From Rhodopirellula sp. SM50 (GTDB lineage: Bacteria > Planctomycetota > Planctomycetia > Pirellulales > Pirellulaceae), in NCBI RefSeq assembly GCF_002289565.1, contig NZ_NTFY01000032.1, positions 62,001 to 126,000 of the forward strand: DNA of 64,000 bases, written 5' to 3'. The stretch's first letter is position 1, and each line of letters begins with the position of its first letter. Shown one piece after another: positions 21,650-30,273 of the stretch. Under the pieces are notes generated by a model. That model did no database searches. It was given only the letters and a program-made list of their open reading frames with translations, and was not told where the DNA came from. A program made the position numbers and the translations under genes.

Positions 21650-21788
21650 GGAGCACGTGTCCTGAATGTCTATGGCATGCGACCAACGGTTCACGCATCA
21701 CAGCACCTCGGATCACCGCACATCGGAGTGATCGCCGAGGCACGTCTTTCCCAATGCGCTCGTGACGGTCAGTTTACCGCATCAAGCC

Positions 21789-21923
21789 CAATACCGCTAA
21801 GTTAAGCTCGACGAAGGTGCCCGGACGCTGGCGCGAACCGGCTGATCTCAATCGATTATCAGCCGTTTGGCGCGAGCCTACGGGCCCCGACCTTAAGAAA
21901 CCACGCTTAACTTAGTGATATTG
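21789..21923 (+). mobile_element. MITE-like element, copy C (135 bp)
   Basis: Same length and ends as copy B: CAATACCGCTAAGTTAAGC at the left, ...CTTAGTGATATTG at the right (a few changes). It is flanked by perfect 10-bp direct repeats GCATCAAGCC (21779-21788 and 21924-21933), a different sequence from the repeats flanking copies A and B. It occupies the divergence-free gap between the hybrid kinase start and the end of the LamG gene. Confidence 0.9.
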
Positions 21924-22055
21924 GCATCAAGCCCGCGTCGGTCGGCTATTTGCCGAATCGGGACGCGGCTCGCGGTTTTTGGATTTCACCGCCGCGTGTG
22001 GACAAGCCGGAAAGGGCCAAGGACGCGGCGGAAGTCCAGATTGAAAGCATCGCGT

Positions 22056-23837
22056 CTACTTGGCACCCGTTGCATTGATTCCCTTGCGAGCGACGGATCG
22101 CCCAGCTGCTCTGATATGCGTTCGCAACTCTTGGGGTGAAAGGCAACGCTCGTAGATCGCAACCTCGTCGATCTGACCGACGAAGCGGCGATAGACCGAG
22201 TCGGGGTAAACCTGACCAACGAGAATTTGCACCTGCTCCGTCAGCGGCGCCGAATTGGAATGCTCAGCCGACAATTGCCCGTCGATCCACAGCATTTGTC
22301 GATCCCCTTTCTTCTGGGCCGCAACATGTTGCCAGACTCGAGCGCGATATTCCTGTTCGGCAAACAAATTGGTAGCACTGATCGGCTCGTTGGATCGGAG
22401 TGCACGATGGACAAACCGAAATCGGTTGGGCGGAGACCCCGTCAAGCGATGCGTAAAATAGTGCTGGGCAGTGGTTTCCAGCATCATGGTGTGCGGGTAA
22501 CGGCCATCCTTTAGTCCTTCAACGGCATGCAAACACAGCACTTCACCGTGGTGAAACAACAGCGGCTTGACCCACATCTCAATGGTGTATTCGTCCAGAG
22601 GCTTCCCCGGCCAAGGTTCCAAGGCTCGAAATGCCGAGGAGGTCGACGCCCCCAATTCAGCGACCCGATTCGTTCCATATTGACGCCAGTCAGGATTTCC
22701 AACAACGATCGCATTCATCCCCGGTGTGGTCCCTTCGTTCTCCACGAATGGAGGAGACTCACCGGACAGTTCCTCAAATCGCCAGTAGATGCTTGGCTGG
22801 GACTCCGAAACGGCTCGAACGTATTCTTCGCCCAGATCTAACGGATCAAACCCGGCTGACCGCGCCGAAACAAAGTTGGCCATGGACGCCTCGAACTTGA
22901 CCACCGAAATGCCCAAGCCAGGCTTCGAGGAAAAACGCACGGCTTCGCCGTCTTCCAGGTGGACTTCCGTCGCTGTGGATGCCGCATGAGCTGGCTTCAC
23001 TAAGACTTGTCCGGTGAAGACGTGCACCTCATCAACGGAGCCATCGGAGACCAGCCCGATCGAACTCTGGCCATCAACAAGCACCTCGCCGATCGGCATA
23101 TCCACCGAGACCTTGCCGCGTCCGATACCGAGTGATTTAACCGTCATGGAACCTCGGAGAAATCCGAGTTGGCCATCGGCGCGAATAAAGATGCTCGCCG
23201 GCCCCTCGAGTCGGACCATCGCTTCACCAGGAGTTCCTTCACCGACTCTCAATTCGGCGATCCCCTCGACGAGATTCAAAACCTCTCCCGAATCAATCGG
23301 CTCTCCGACCACCGGGACGGAGTCATCGGTCGAATGCCAGACGCAGGCGGTCATCGAGACCAGTTGCGGAGAAGCGGATGGACCTGATTTCGGCAAAGTG
23401 GCTTCCAACGCCATTTCCGTACCGGTCGCGGAGGGCTTGGCGAGAGACCATACCAGTGAAGCGACAAGAAGATGACTCGCCGCAAGTACCAGCAACCAAT
23501 GCGTGTTGGACCACTTGCCAGACGCGCGCGTAGCCATCGCTTCGGGGGCCGAAGGCGACATCGCCGACACTGCGGCGTTGGAATCGATCCCAACTCGCGT
23601 GATGTGTTTGTCGCTGCCCAACACTTTGCCCAGCATCTCCGCATTCGCGGGCGCGTCGAGAGAGCCTGAGTCGGTCAAGGCACAGAGTTGATCAATCAGA
23701 GCGGCCGCTTCCTCCGCCCCCTCTTTGAATTGGATCAATTCATTGAGCTTGTCGACCTCCGATTCGCTCAGAGGTTCACACTGCGATTTTAAGATCAAGG
23801 TTCGCAAAACCTGTGATGACTCGTTCTCCGGCTTCAT
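22056..23837 (-). CDS. FecR-like/LamG-domain membrane protein, partner of ECF sigma factor
   Basis: A 593-residue protein typical of planctomycete sigma-factor partners. The N-terminus is cytoplasmic and helical ('LSESEVDKLNELIQF'), followed by a single membrane helix near residues 110-130 ('LLVLAASHLLVASLVWSLA'), a FecR-type beta region ('LVEGIAELRVGEG', 'GSMTVKSLG', 'VHVFTGQVLVKPA') and a C-terminal LamG jellyroll (about 400-575; 'YTIEMWVKP', 'WQHVAAQKKGDRQMLWIDG', 'FVGQIDEVAIYERCLSPQEL'). The start at 23837 overlaps the sigma gene by 4 bases and has a GAGGGA site. It probably acts as the sigma regulator while sensing an extracytoplasmic glycan through LamG; this is inferred from organisation. 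Confidence 0.88.
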   Translation of the reverse strand: MKPENESSQVLRTLILKSQCEPLSESEVDKLNELIQFKEGAEEAAALIDQLCALTDSGSLDAPANAEMLGKVLGSDKHITRVGIDSNAAVSAMSPSAPEAMATRASGKWSNTHWLLVLAASHLLVASLVWSLAKPSATGTEMALEATLPKSGPSASPQLVSMTACVWHSTDDSVPVVGEPIDSGEVLNLVEGIAELRVGEGTPGEAMVRLEGPASIFIRADGQLGFLRGSMTVKSLGIGRGKVSVDMPIGEVLVDGQSSIGLVSDGSVDEVHVFTGQVLVKPAHAASTATEVHLEDGEAVRFSSKPGLGISVVKFEASMANFVSARSAGFDPLDLGEEYVRAVSESQPSIYWRFEELSGESPPFVENEGTTPGMNAIVVGNPDWRQYGTNRVAELGASTSSAFRALEPWPGKPLDEYTIEMWVKPLLFHHGEVLCLHAVEGLKDGRYPHTMMLETTAQHYFTHRLTGSPPNRFRFVHRALRSNEPISATNLFAEQEYRARVWQHVAAQKKGDRQMLWIDGQLSAEHSNSAPLTEQVQILVGQVYPDSVYRRFVGQIDEVAIYERCLSPQELRTHIRAAGRSVARKGINATGAK

Positions 23838-24367
23838 TGCATTCCCTCGCTTACCGATCGATCGACACATCTTGACAGGCGACCGTGGACGCGACTTAGC
23901 TCGCGGTAGATCGCATGTGTCGAGCGGCCAACGCGTTTCGCTATCTCACTCACGCTCAACCCGTCAAAGTACCGCTCGCGAATCAGGTCATGATCCTGTG
24001 AGGGAAGCTTCTTGAGACACGTCGACAAAGCCATTCGACGGTCACCCATCTCAGCTGCGATGGGCATTGCAGCCAATGCGAGTGACTCAAGCGTCTCATC
24101 GCTGAGTAGCTTGATTCGGCGTTTTGATTCACGATATTTCAGCATTTCATAGTGCGCAATCCGACACGCCCACGCGGCAAAGTTTCCGGAAGGATCGTAT
24201 TGAGAAAACTTTTGCCACAGGACAATGCAAGTCTGTTGAAAAATCTCTTCGGCCTCATCGTGGCGATTCATGGTCATGATGCGAATGAATGACATCACCT
24301 TACTCGAATTTATCGCTAGAAGTCGAACGAAGTCTTCTTGAGAGGCTTCCTCTTTGATAGCTAGCAC
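23834..24367 (-). CDS. ECF RNA polymerase sigma factor
   Basis: A 177-residue sigma-70-family factor with only regions 2 and 4. Region 2 shows '[20 protein letters not shown]' and '[19 protein letters not shown]'; region 4 shows '[20 protein letters not shown]' and the helix-turn-helix '[20 protein letters not shown]'. A GTG at 24367 is used because no upstream ATG fits; no clear ribosome site precedes it. It overlaps the FecR/LamG gene by 4 bases and is divergent from the DUF1559 gene across an A/T-rich gap. Its target promoters cannot be identified from one window. Confidence 0.9.
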   Translation of the reverse strand: MLAIKEEASQEDFVRLLAINSSKVMSFIRIMTMNRHDEAEEIFQQTCIVLWQKFSQYDPSGNFAAWACRIAHYEMLKYRESKRRIKLLSDETLESLALAAMPIAAEMGDRRMALSTCLKKLPSQDHDLIRERYFDGLSVSEIAKRVGRSTHAIYRELSRVHGRLSRCVDRSVSEGMQ

Positions 24368-24630
24368 CGGGTGGGAGAAAGTGGAATCGGATGGCGCCCC
24401 GTGGCAAACGTGAGATCACAGCCCTCTGCATCTTGATTCCCGCCGGGCCTGATTGCATTTGCGATCTTTTTTCATCGTTTCCGGGAAAACCTCTGAATTG
24501 TGAAAAAAGGACTGTTTTTGGTGAAAATGACCGCAAAAAACATCCGCAACGCCGGGAGATACCCCAGAGAGGGCCGAACTTTCGCCGCTCTCACTTATCC
24601 CCTCTTTTCCTCCCGCACTGGAATCTTCAA
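24368..24630. promoter_or_regulatory. Divergent intergenic region between ECF sigma and DUF1559 genes
   Basis: Unusually A/T-rich for this window, with A/T tracts around 24463-24545 ('GATCTTTTTTCATC', 'GTGAAAAAAGGAC', 'GCAAAAAACATCC'). It must carry both promoters but I cannot assign a -35/-10 with confidence. Confidence 0.4.
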
Positions 24631-25875
24631 ATGAAACGTCAGCGTACCGCGTTCACCCTGGTCGAATTGCTGGTGGTCATCGCGATCATCGGCATCCTGG
24701 TCGGGCTTCTCCTGCCGGCAGTTCAGGCCGCTCGCGAAGCGGCCCGCCGCATGAGTTGCAGCAACAACTTCAAGCAAATCGGCATTGGGATCCACAACTA
24801 CCATGCCGCATTTAAGAACCTTCCGATTCATGGCAACGGTACCGATCGGGGGCCGAACGGGCAACAGATCTACGCGGGTGACAACAGAACGGACAGTATC
24901 AACCGGCGCGGGTCATTCTTGATTGCGATCCTTCCCTTTGTCGAGCAACAGGGGTTATGGGATATGATCTCAAATCCGCTCGCCTCCAATGCGGATGGCT
25001 CCCCGCGCAATCCCCCGTGGCAAGCCATGGGGCCCGGCGTCGCTCGTATCGACTACCTCCCCTGGTCAACCGAAATCCCAACCTATCGATGTCCGAGCGA
25101 TCCCGGTGTCGGCCTTCCGGCACTCGGACGGACGAACTATGGAGTTTGCACCGGCGACTCGTCGGTCATGTCTCGGGAAGGAAAAGTATTCGTCACTCTA
25201 GTCTCACGTGGGGCGACGATCCCGTACAGTGCGAACAACCAGAGGCAAGCGATACGCTCGAATAAAGTCCATCGGGGCATGTTCGTGATGAACAGTCGCA
25301 TGAAATTCAGGGATACGCTCGATGGTTTGAGCAATACGATCATGTGTGGCGAACTCGCCACCGGCCTGGGTGATGCGGACGTCCGAACGTCATTCCCGCG
25401 TGATCGTGCTTACAACGACAGAAGTGGACACGGTCGCAGAGAATGTCGACTCAACCCTCGGTTCATGGAGCAACACCATGATCCGGATCGTCCACGTTAT
25501 TGGATTTCCGGCGCCGCCGCTAACCTTAGCGCGACACAGCGGCGCGGCTTTCGCTGGCACGATTGCATGCACTTTTTCACCCAGGTGCATACGATCCTTC
25601 CGCCTAACTCCGGGGTCTGCACCGGCGGATTCACGAGCAATGACTCGATGGTCCCGCCCTCCAGTCGCCACCAAGGAGGCGCGCACGTCTTGATGGGCGA
25701 CGGCGCAGTTGTTTTTATCACCGACTCCATTGAGGCCGGTGACAGCTACCGCAACATGGTTTCCTACCACGGAGACGTTCCGACAATCGCCGGTGAGCAA
25801 AGCCCGTATGGACTATGGGGAGCGCTGGGGACCCGCGCGTCCAATGAAGTGATTGAAGAACAGCTAAACCAGTAG
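24631..25875 (+). CDS. DUF1559 protein with prepilin-type N-terminus
   Basis: A 414-residue member of the very expanded planctomycete DUF1559 family. It begins with a type IV pilin-like leader '[20 protein letters not shown]', with cleavage expected before Phe, followed by the family signature '[18 protein letters not shown]' and the C-terminal '[15 protein letters not shown]' (H-X9-DG region). The protein is membrane-anchored and extracytoplasmic; molecular function is unknown. The ATG at 24631 is set by the leader. A small lipoprotein gene follows 146 bases later, the common arrangement for this family. Confidence 0.93.
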   Translation: MKRQRTAFTLVELLVVIAIIGILVGLLLPAVQAAREAARRMSCSNNFKQIGIGIHNYHAAFKNLPIHGNGTDRGPNGQQIYAGDNRTDSINRRGSFLIAILPFVEQQGLWDMISNPLASNADGSPRNPPWQAMGPGVARIDYLPWSTEIPTYRCPSDPGVGLPALGRTNYGVCTGDSSVMSREGKVFVTLVSRGATIPYSANNQRQAIRSNKVHRGMFVMNSRMKFRDTLDGLSNTIMCGELATGLGDADVRTSFPRDRAYNDRSGHGRRECRLNPRFMEQHHDPDRPRYWISGAAANLSATQRRGFRWHDCMHFFTQVHTILPPNSGVCTGGFTSNDSMVPPSSRHQGGAHVLMGDGAVVFITDSIEAGDSYRNMVSYHGDVPTIAGEQSPYGLWGALGTRASNEVIEEQLNQ

Positions 25876-26021
25876 AACGGTAGCGATTTCTTCACAGACG
25901 CAAGGAACCCCACTCGCTGCCGACATCGGCGGCGATTCCAGATCGATGAGTTCCTTGCGTCACTCGGGTCAGATTCCGTTGTCAAACCCATTCCGCTCTC
26001 AAAACTCTACTCAGAAATCAA

Positions 26022-26201
26022 ATGAAATCGAAACTGCTCTTTTGTCTCATCGCCACCTCGGTGATGGCTGGATGCTCGTCATCCGACCCCACCTCTGTTG
26101 CCGAAGGACTCGATCAACAACAGATCGACGAATACAATGCGATGATCGCCGAAGACGAAAAAATGCTCATGGATGCCGGTGAAATAGGAGATGATGAGTA
26201 G
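26022..26201 (+). CDS. Small lipoprotein (59 aa) downstream of DUF1559 gene
   Basis: An ATG at 26022 opens a 59-codon frame: a short charged start, hydrophobic stretch 'LLFCLIATSVMAG' and lipobox V-M-A-G-C, then an acidic tail ('QQIDEYNAMIAEDEKMLM'). Cleavage at Cys18 would leave a lipid-anchored 42-residue acidic peptide. Such small lipoproteins commonly accompany DUF1559 genes in planctomycetes. A strong terminator follows it at 26245-26277, closing the unit. Confidence 0.8.
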   Translation: MKSKLLFCLIATSVMAGCSSSDPTSVAEGLDQQQIDEYNAMIAEDEKMLMDAGEIGDDE

Positions 26202-26244
26202 CCGGCGACGAGCGATTGAACTCGGCGACATGGTCGAATCATCC

Positions 26245-26277
26245 AAAGGCTGACGTGGTCCCCACGTCGGCCTTTTT
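26245..26277 (+). terminator. Rho-independent terminator
   Basis: Stem AAAGGCTGACGTGG / CCACGTCGGCCTTT (one mismatch) with a 2-3 base loop, running into TTTTT. It separates the DUF1559-lipoprotein unit from the DUF1080-GH78 operon. Confidence 0.9.
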
Positions 26278-26303
26278 ACTTCCCCAACACCTAGGTTCTC
26301 AAC

Positions 26304-28772
26304 ATGAGATTTCGAATGTTTCTCCCCATCCTCGCGGTGATTCTGATCGCGGAGGTCGGTGCCGCCGAGACGCCAACCGCATCGATCTCGAAACCGGCGA
26401 TCGATCCCAACGGTGAATCGGGATACCGTGCGCTGCTGAGCCGCGGGTACACGCCGTTGTTCAATGGCCAGGACCTGACCGGTTGGCGAAACCCGTACCC
26501 TCACGGCGAAGCCAAGGTCGTTGATGGAGAAATTCACCTGCTCGCGGATAAAAAGTTCTTTCTGGTCACCGAGAAAACGTACTCGGATTTCCGGGTGAGC
26601 GTTGAAATCCACCTTCCCGAAGGCCCAGCCAATTCGGGAGTCATGTTTCGATGTCACGTCGACGACGACGCGGAGAAGAAGGTCTACGGCTACCAGGCTG
26701 AGTGTGACGGTTCGGATCGGCGCTGGTCCGGCGGGTTCTTTGATGAAGCCAGACGCCGATGGATTTGGCCCAGCACCAAAGGGCGATCAACGGATCAATT
26801 CCTCGAGCACGCCGAAGAATCGCAGCAATTCTTCGCAACGCCACGCGTCCGCAACGCGCTCCATCGCAACGGATGGAATCGCTTCGAAATCACCTGCGTG
26901 AAGGATCTGATCCGGATTGAAGTCAACGGAGTGGAAACCGTTCGCTTTCGCGACGCCACCGACGCGAGCGGATACATCGGAATCCAGCATCACGGCGAAC
27001 AGGGCCAAACCTATCGCTTCCGCAATCTGTTCATCAAGGAGTTGCCCGAAATTCCTGCCGAGCAACACGTGGCGTTGACCGAGCAGCAGCCTGTGTCGAT
27101 CAAACGAATCAACGAGACGGTCACGCAGATCGATTTTGGGAAAGCAGCCTTCGGCAACATCGTCATGCCCGTGCCTCCGGGGCGAGGAACAGCGAGCGTG
27201 CATTTCGGGGAGAAGTTAAAAGACGGCCGAATTGACCAAACTCCGCCGGGCACCGTTCGATACGGAATGACACCCATTCGTCTCGGGCAGCAGCGTGGAA
27301 ATTGGATCGTCCCGGCTCCGGTCGATGCCCGCAACATCGAACAGGCGGGATTGATCTACGCGAACCCACCAGCGGTCTTGACACCGCCAGCGTGGCGGTC
27401 GGTGATGCCGTTTCGCTGGGTCGAGATCGAAGGCGTTGGCCCGGACTTTCCATTCGATCTCGTTCGCCGGCGTGCCGCTTACTCGGCAACCTGGAACGAC
27501 GACGCGAGCGCATTCGAGTGTTCCGACGAAACACTCAACCGCATTTGGGATCTGTGCAAATACAGTATCAAAGCGACCACGTTCGCTGGTGTTTACGTCG
27601 ACGGCGACCGCGAACGCATCCCCTACGAAGCCGACGCCTATTTGAATCAGCTGAGCCATTACACGACCGACGATGACGTCACGATGGCGGCCCGGACGTT
27701 TGACTGGCTGATGGAAAACGGAACGTGGCCGAGCGAATGGGCACCGCACATGGTGTTCATGGCGCATGCCGAATGGATGTATTCCGGCAACACCGAATGG
27801 TTAAAACATCGGTACGAATCGTTGAAGTCGAAAACGTTGATGCACCGCAGCGGCGACGACGGATTGGTTCGCAGCGAGGAAGCCGATCAGACTCGACACG
27901 ACATCGTCGACTGGCCAAAGCAGGAACGTGACGGGTTTGTGTTCACCGAGATCAACACCGTCGTCAACGCGTTCCACATCAAAGCGATGGAGCAGATGGA
28001 GGAAATGGCGCGGGCGATCGGCAAGGAGGCTGACGCCGAAGCCTTCGCGGCCCGCGTCAAACTGGCTCGCGCGTCGTTTCAGGACAAACTGTTCGATCAA
28101 GATGCCGGCATCTATCGCGATGGCATTGAGACCGACCACAGCAGCGTCCACGCCAATTTCTTTCCCTTGGCGTTCGGCCTGGTTCCCGCCGAGCAACGTG
28201 ACGGCGTGCTGTCGTGGCTGAAGCAGAAGAAGATGCAGTGCAGTGTTTACGCGGCACAGTATTTCATGGACGCGCTGTTTACAGCCGGAGCCGGCCAAAA
28301 GGCGTTGGACCTGATCCTGGCCGACGGCGACCGTAGCTGGAAACACATGGCCAGTAGCGGCACCACGATCACGTGGGAAGCGTGGGAGATGAAATACAAA
28401 CCCAATCAGGACTGGAACCACGCCTGGGGCGCCGCCCCGGCAAACCTGCTGCCGCGACACGTTCTGGGCGCCCAGCCGCGAACGCCCGGTTGGACCACCG
28501 CCACGATTCGACCCTGCCCCGGAAACTTGATGTTCGCCCGCGGCAAGGTCCCGACGCCGCGAGGGGCGGTTGAGATAGACTGGACGAATCAGGCGACCTT
28601 CAATCTGTCGCTGTCCTTGCCCGAAGGCATGTCAGCCGTGGTAGAACTACCCGCCCCCGATGATTCCAACGGCGTCTTCGCCGACGGAGCGCCTCGGGCC
28701 GCCACCAAACGCGGCGACCGCTGGCTTGTCGACGGGGAAGTCACCGGATCTGTCCGTTTCGAAGTGAAATAA
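26304..28772 (+). CDS. Secreted DUF1080-GH78 fusion (putative alpha-L-rhamnosidase)
   Basis: An 822-residue exported enzyme. After a signal peptide, residues about 40-250 are a DUF1080 concanavalin-like domain ('YTPLFNGQDLTGWRNP', 'GPANSGVMFRC', 'GYIGIQHHGEQGQTYRFRNL'). The remainder is a GH78-type rhamnosidase: a beta domain, then the (alpha/alpha)6 barrel with 'VDGDRERIPYEADAY' near residue 431 in place of the usual 'DCPQRDER' motif, and 'GTTITWEAWEMKY' as second catalytic segment. Divergence of the first motif means activity should be confirmed. It is the first gene of a compact operon, 20 bases upstream of the sulfatase. Confidence 0.88.
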   Translation: MRFRMFLPILAVILIAEVGAAETPTASISKPAIDPNGESGYRALLSRGYTPLFNGQDLTGWRNPYPHGEAKVVDGEIHLLADKKFFLVTEKTYSDFRVSVEIHLPEGPANSGVMFRCHVDDDAEKKVYGYQAECDGSDRRWSGGFFDEARRRWIWPSTKGRSTDQFLEHAEESQQFFATPRVRNALHRNGWNRFEITCVKDLIRIEVNGVETVRFRDATDASGYIGIQHHGEQGQTYRFRNLFIKELPEIPAEQHVALTEQQPVSIKRINETVTQIDFGKAAFGNIVMPVPPGRGTASVHFGEKLKDGRIDQTPPGTVRYGMTPIRLGQQRGNWIVPAPVDARNIEQAGLIYANPPAVLTPPAWRSVMPFRWVEIEGVGPDFPFDLVRRRAAYSATWNDDASAFECSDETLNRIWDLCKYSIKATTFAGVYVDGDRERIPYEADAYLNQLSHYTTDDDVTMAARTFDWLMENGTWPSEWAPHMVFMAHAEWMYSGNTEWLKHRYESLKSKTLMHRSGDDGLVRSEEADQTRHDIVDWPKQERDGFVFTEINTVVNAFHIKAMEQMEEMARAIGKEADAEAFAARVKLARASFQDKLFDQDAGIYRDGIETDHSSVHANFFPLAFGLVPAEQRDGVLSWLKQKKMQCSVYAAQYFMDALFTAGAGQKALDLILADGDRSWKHMASSGTTITWEAWEMKYKPNQDWNHAWGAAPANLLPRHVLGAQPRTPGWTTATIRPCPGNLMFARGKVPTPRGAVEIDWTNQATFNLSLSLPEGMSAVVELPAPDDSNGVFADGAPRAATKRGDRWLVDGEVTGSVRFEVK

Positions 28773-28792
28773 ATGCAATGAAAAGGATCAAA

Positions 28793-30184
28793 ATGTCGCG
28801 TCGAATTCTTGCATGTTGCCTGTCCGTCCTCGCCGTTTGCTCGCACTGTTTCGCTGCAGAGCATCGTTTGCCTGACATCGTGGTCTATTTGGCAGACGAT
28901 CTTTCCGCATTGGACCTGCCGATCTACGGTGGTACGAACATCAAGACGCCGGCCATCGATGCGTTGGCTGCCGACGGCATGACCTTCGATCGCGCGTTTG
29001 TGGCGAGTCCCGCGTGCGCTCCCAGCCGCGCCGCTCTGCTCACCGGATTGATGCCGGCCCGAAACGGCGCCGAAGAAAACCACACGTATTCGCGCGAGGG
29101 AACGGTTCGTCTGCCACGCATCCTCGGTCAACTCGGCTACCAAACGGCAGCGTTTGGAAAGGTCGCCCACTCCAAGAGTGCGAAAGACTATGGTTTCGAC
29201 ACCATCGACCTGAAGCAAGACATTCCCCAGCTGCGAAAAACGGTGGAGACCTTCCTGGTCAATCGCGACGACCCGAAACCACTGGCGTTGTTCGTCGGTG
29301 TCTCCAACCCCCATGTGCCTTGGCCAGCCGAATCCACCGTCGATCCCCAATCGATGAGTCTACCACCCAAGCTGTTGGATACGCCGCAAACGCGAGTCCA
29401 ACGGTCGCGTTATCTGCAGGAAGTCAAAGATCTGGATGCTTACCTCGGCGAACTCCGCGCTTTAACCGACAAGCACATGGCAAAAGACAAACTGTTTGTG
29501 TTGTCCAGCGATCATGGAGCCCAATTTCCGTTCGGTAAATGGACGCTGTACGACGAAGGCATCCGTGTGCCGTTGATTGTCGCTCGTCCGGGGAAGATCA
29601 AAAAAGGAACTCGAACGGATGCGATGGTCAGCTGGGTCGACATTTTCCCAACGCTGATCGACATCGCCGGCGGAACGGTACCCGAGAACCTCGACGGGCG
29701 CTCGTTCGCGGCGGTCCTTCACGGCAAAAGCGATTCACATCGCACACGGATTTTCACGACGCACAGCGGCGACCGAATGATGAATGTCTACCTGAGTCGC
29801 TCGATTCGCACCGATCGATACAAGTTGATTTGGAATCCGCATCCCGAGTTTGCGTTCACCACTCACATTGATTTGCTGCTCCGCGAAACCTCGGGCGACT
29901 ATTTCAAACAATGGATCGAGGCGGCCAAGACCAACCCCCGCGCTGCCGATGTGGTTGCTCGCCACCACGGCCGCCCCGAGTACGAGCTCTTCGACCTCGA
30001 ACAAGATCCATTGGAACGCAGCAATCTTGCCGGTCGAAAAGAACTTGCCTCCGTTCAGCACGACCTGACAACTGAGTTGAAACAGTGGATTTCAGATCAG
30101 GGCGACAACCTGACCGTTTTCCATCCGCCACTGATGCTCGATGAGCCCGAAACTTGGGTGCCCCGAAAAGTATCACGTAAGTAG
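28793..30184 (+). CDS. Secreted sulfatase (S1 family)
   Basis: A 463-residue exported sulfatase. The ATG at 28793 is chosen because AAAAGGA lies at good spacing and the signal peptide ('RILACCLSVLAVCSHCFA') follows immediately; an ATG at 28778 is five codons upstream. Metal site 'DIVVYLADDLSALD', formylglycine motif C-A-P-S-R with Cys75, and 'VLSSDHGAQFPFGKWTLYDE' are intact. It resembles the short sulfatases (N-sulfoglucosamine sulfohydrolase-like) found in ulvan and other algal polysaccharide loci. It lies 20 bases or less from the GH78 gene, hence co-transcribed. Confidence 0.92.
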   Translation: MSRRILACCLSVLAVCSHCFAAEHRLPDIVVYLADDLSALDLPIYGGTNIKTPAIDALAADGMTFDRAFVASPACAPSRAALLTGLMPARNGAEENHTYSREGTVRLPRILGQLGYQTAAFGKVAHSKSAKDYGFDTIDLKQDIPQLRKTVETFLVNRDDPKPLALFVGVSNPHVPWPAESTVDPQSMSLPPKLLDTPQTRVQRSRYLQEVKDLDAYLGELRALTDKHMAKDKLFVLSSDHGAQFPFGKWTLYDEGIRVPLIVARPGKIKKGTRTDAMVSWVDIFPTLIDIAGGTVPENLDGRSFAAVLHGKSDSHRTRIFTTHSGDRMMNVYLSRSIRTDRYKLIWNPHPEFAFTTHIDLLLRETSGDYFKQWIEAAKTNPRAADVVARHHGRPEYELFDLEQDPLERSNLAGRKELASVQHDLTTELKQWISDQGDNLTVFHPPLMLDEPETWVPRKVSRK

Positions 30185-30273
30185 AGAGTCATCCTCCAAA
30201 TTCCCTTCAGCCCCTCCAAGGTACGAAAGCTTTTCGGGTTGGTAAAACGATGGCTCGACAAGGATGTCGCGAA

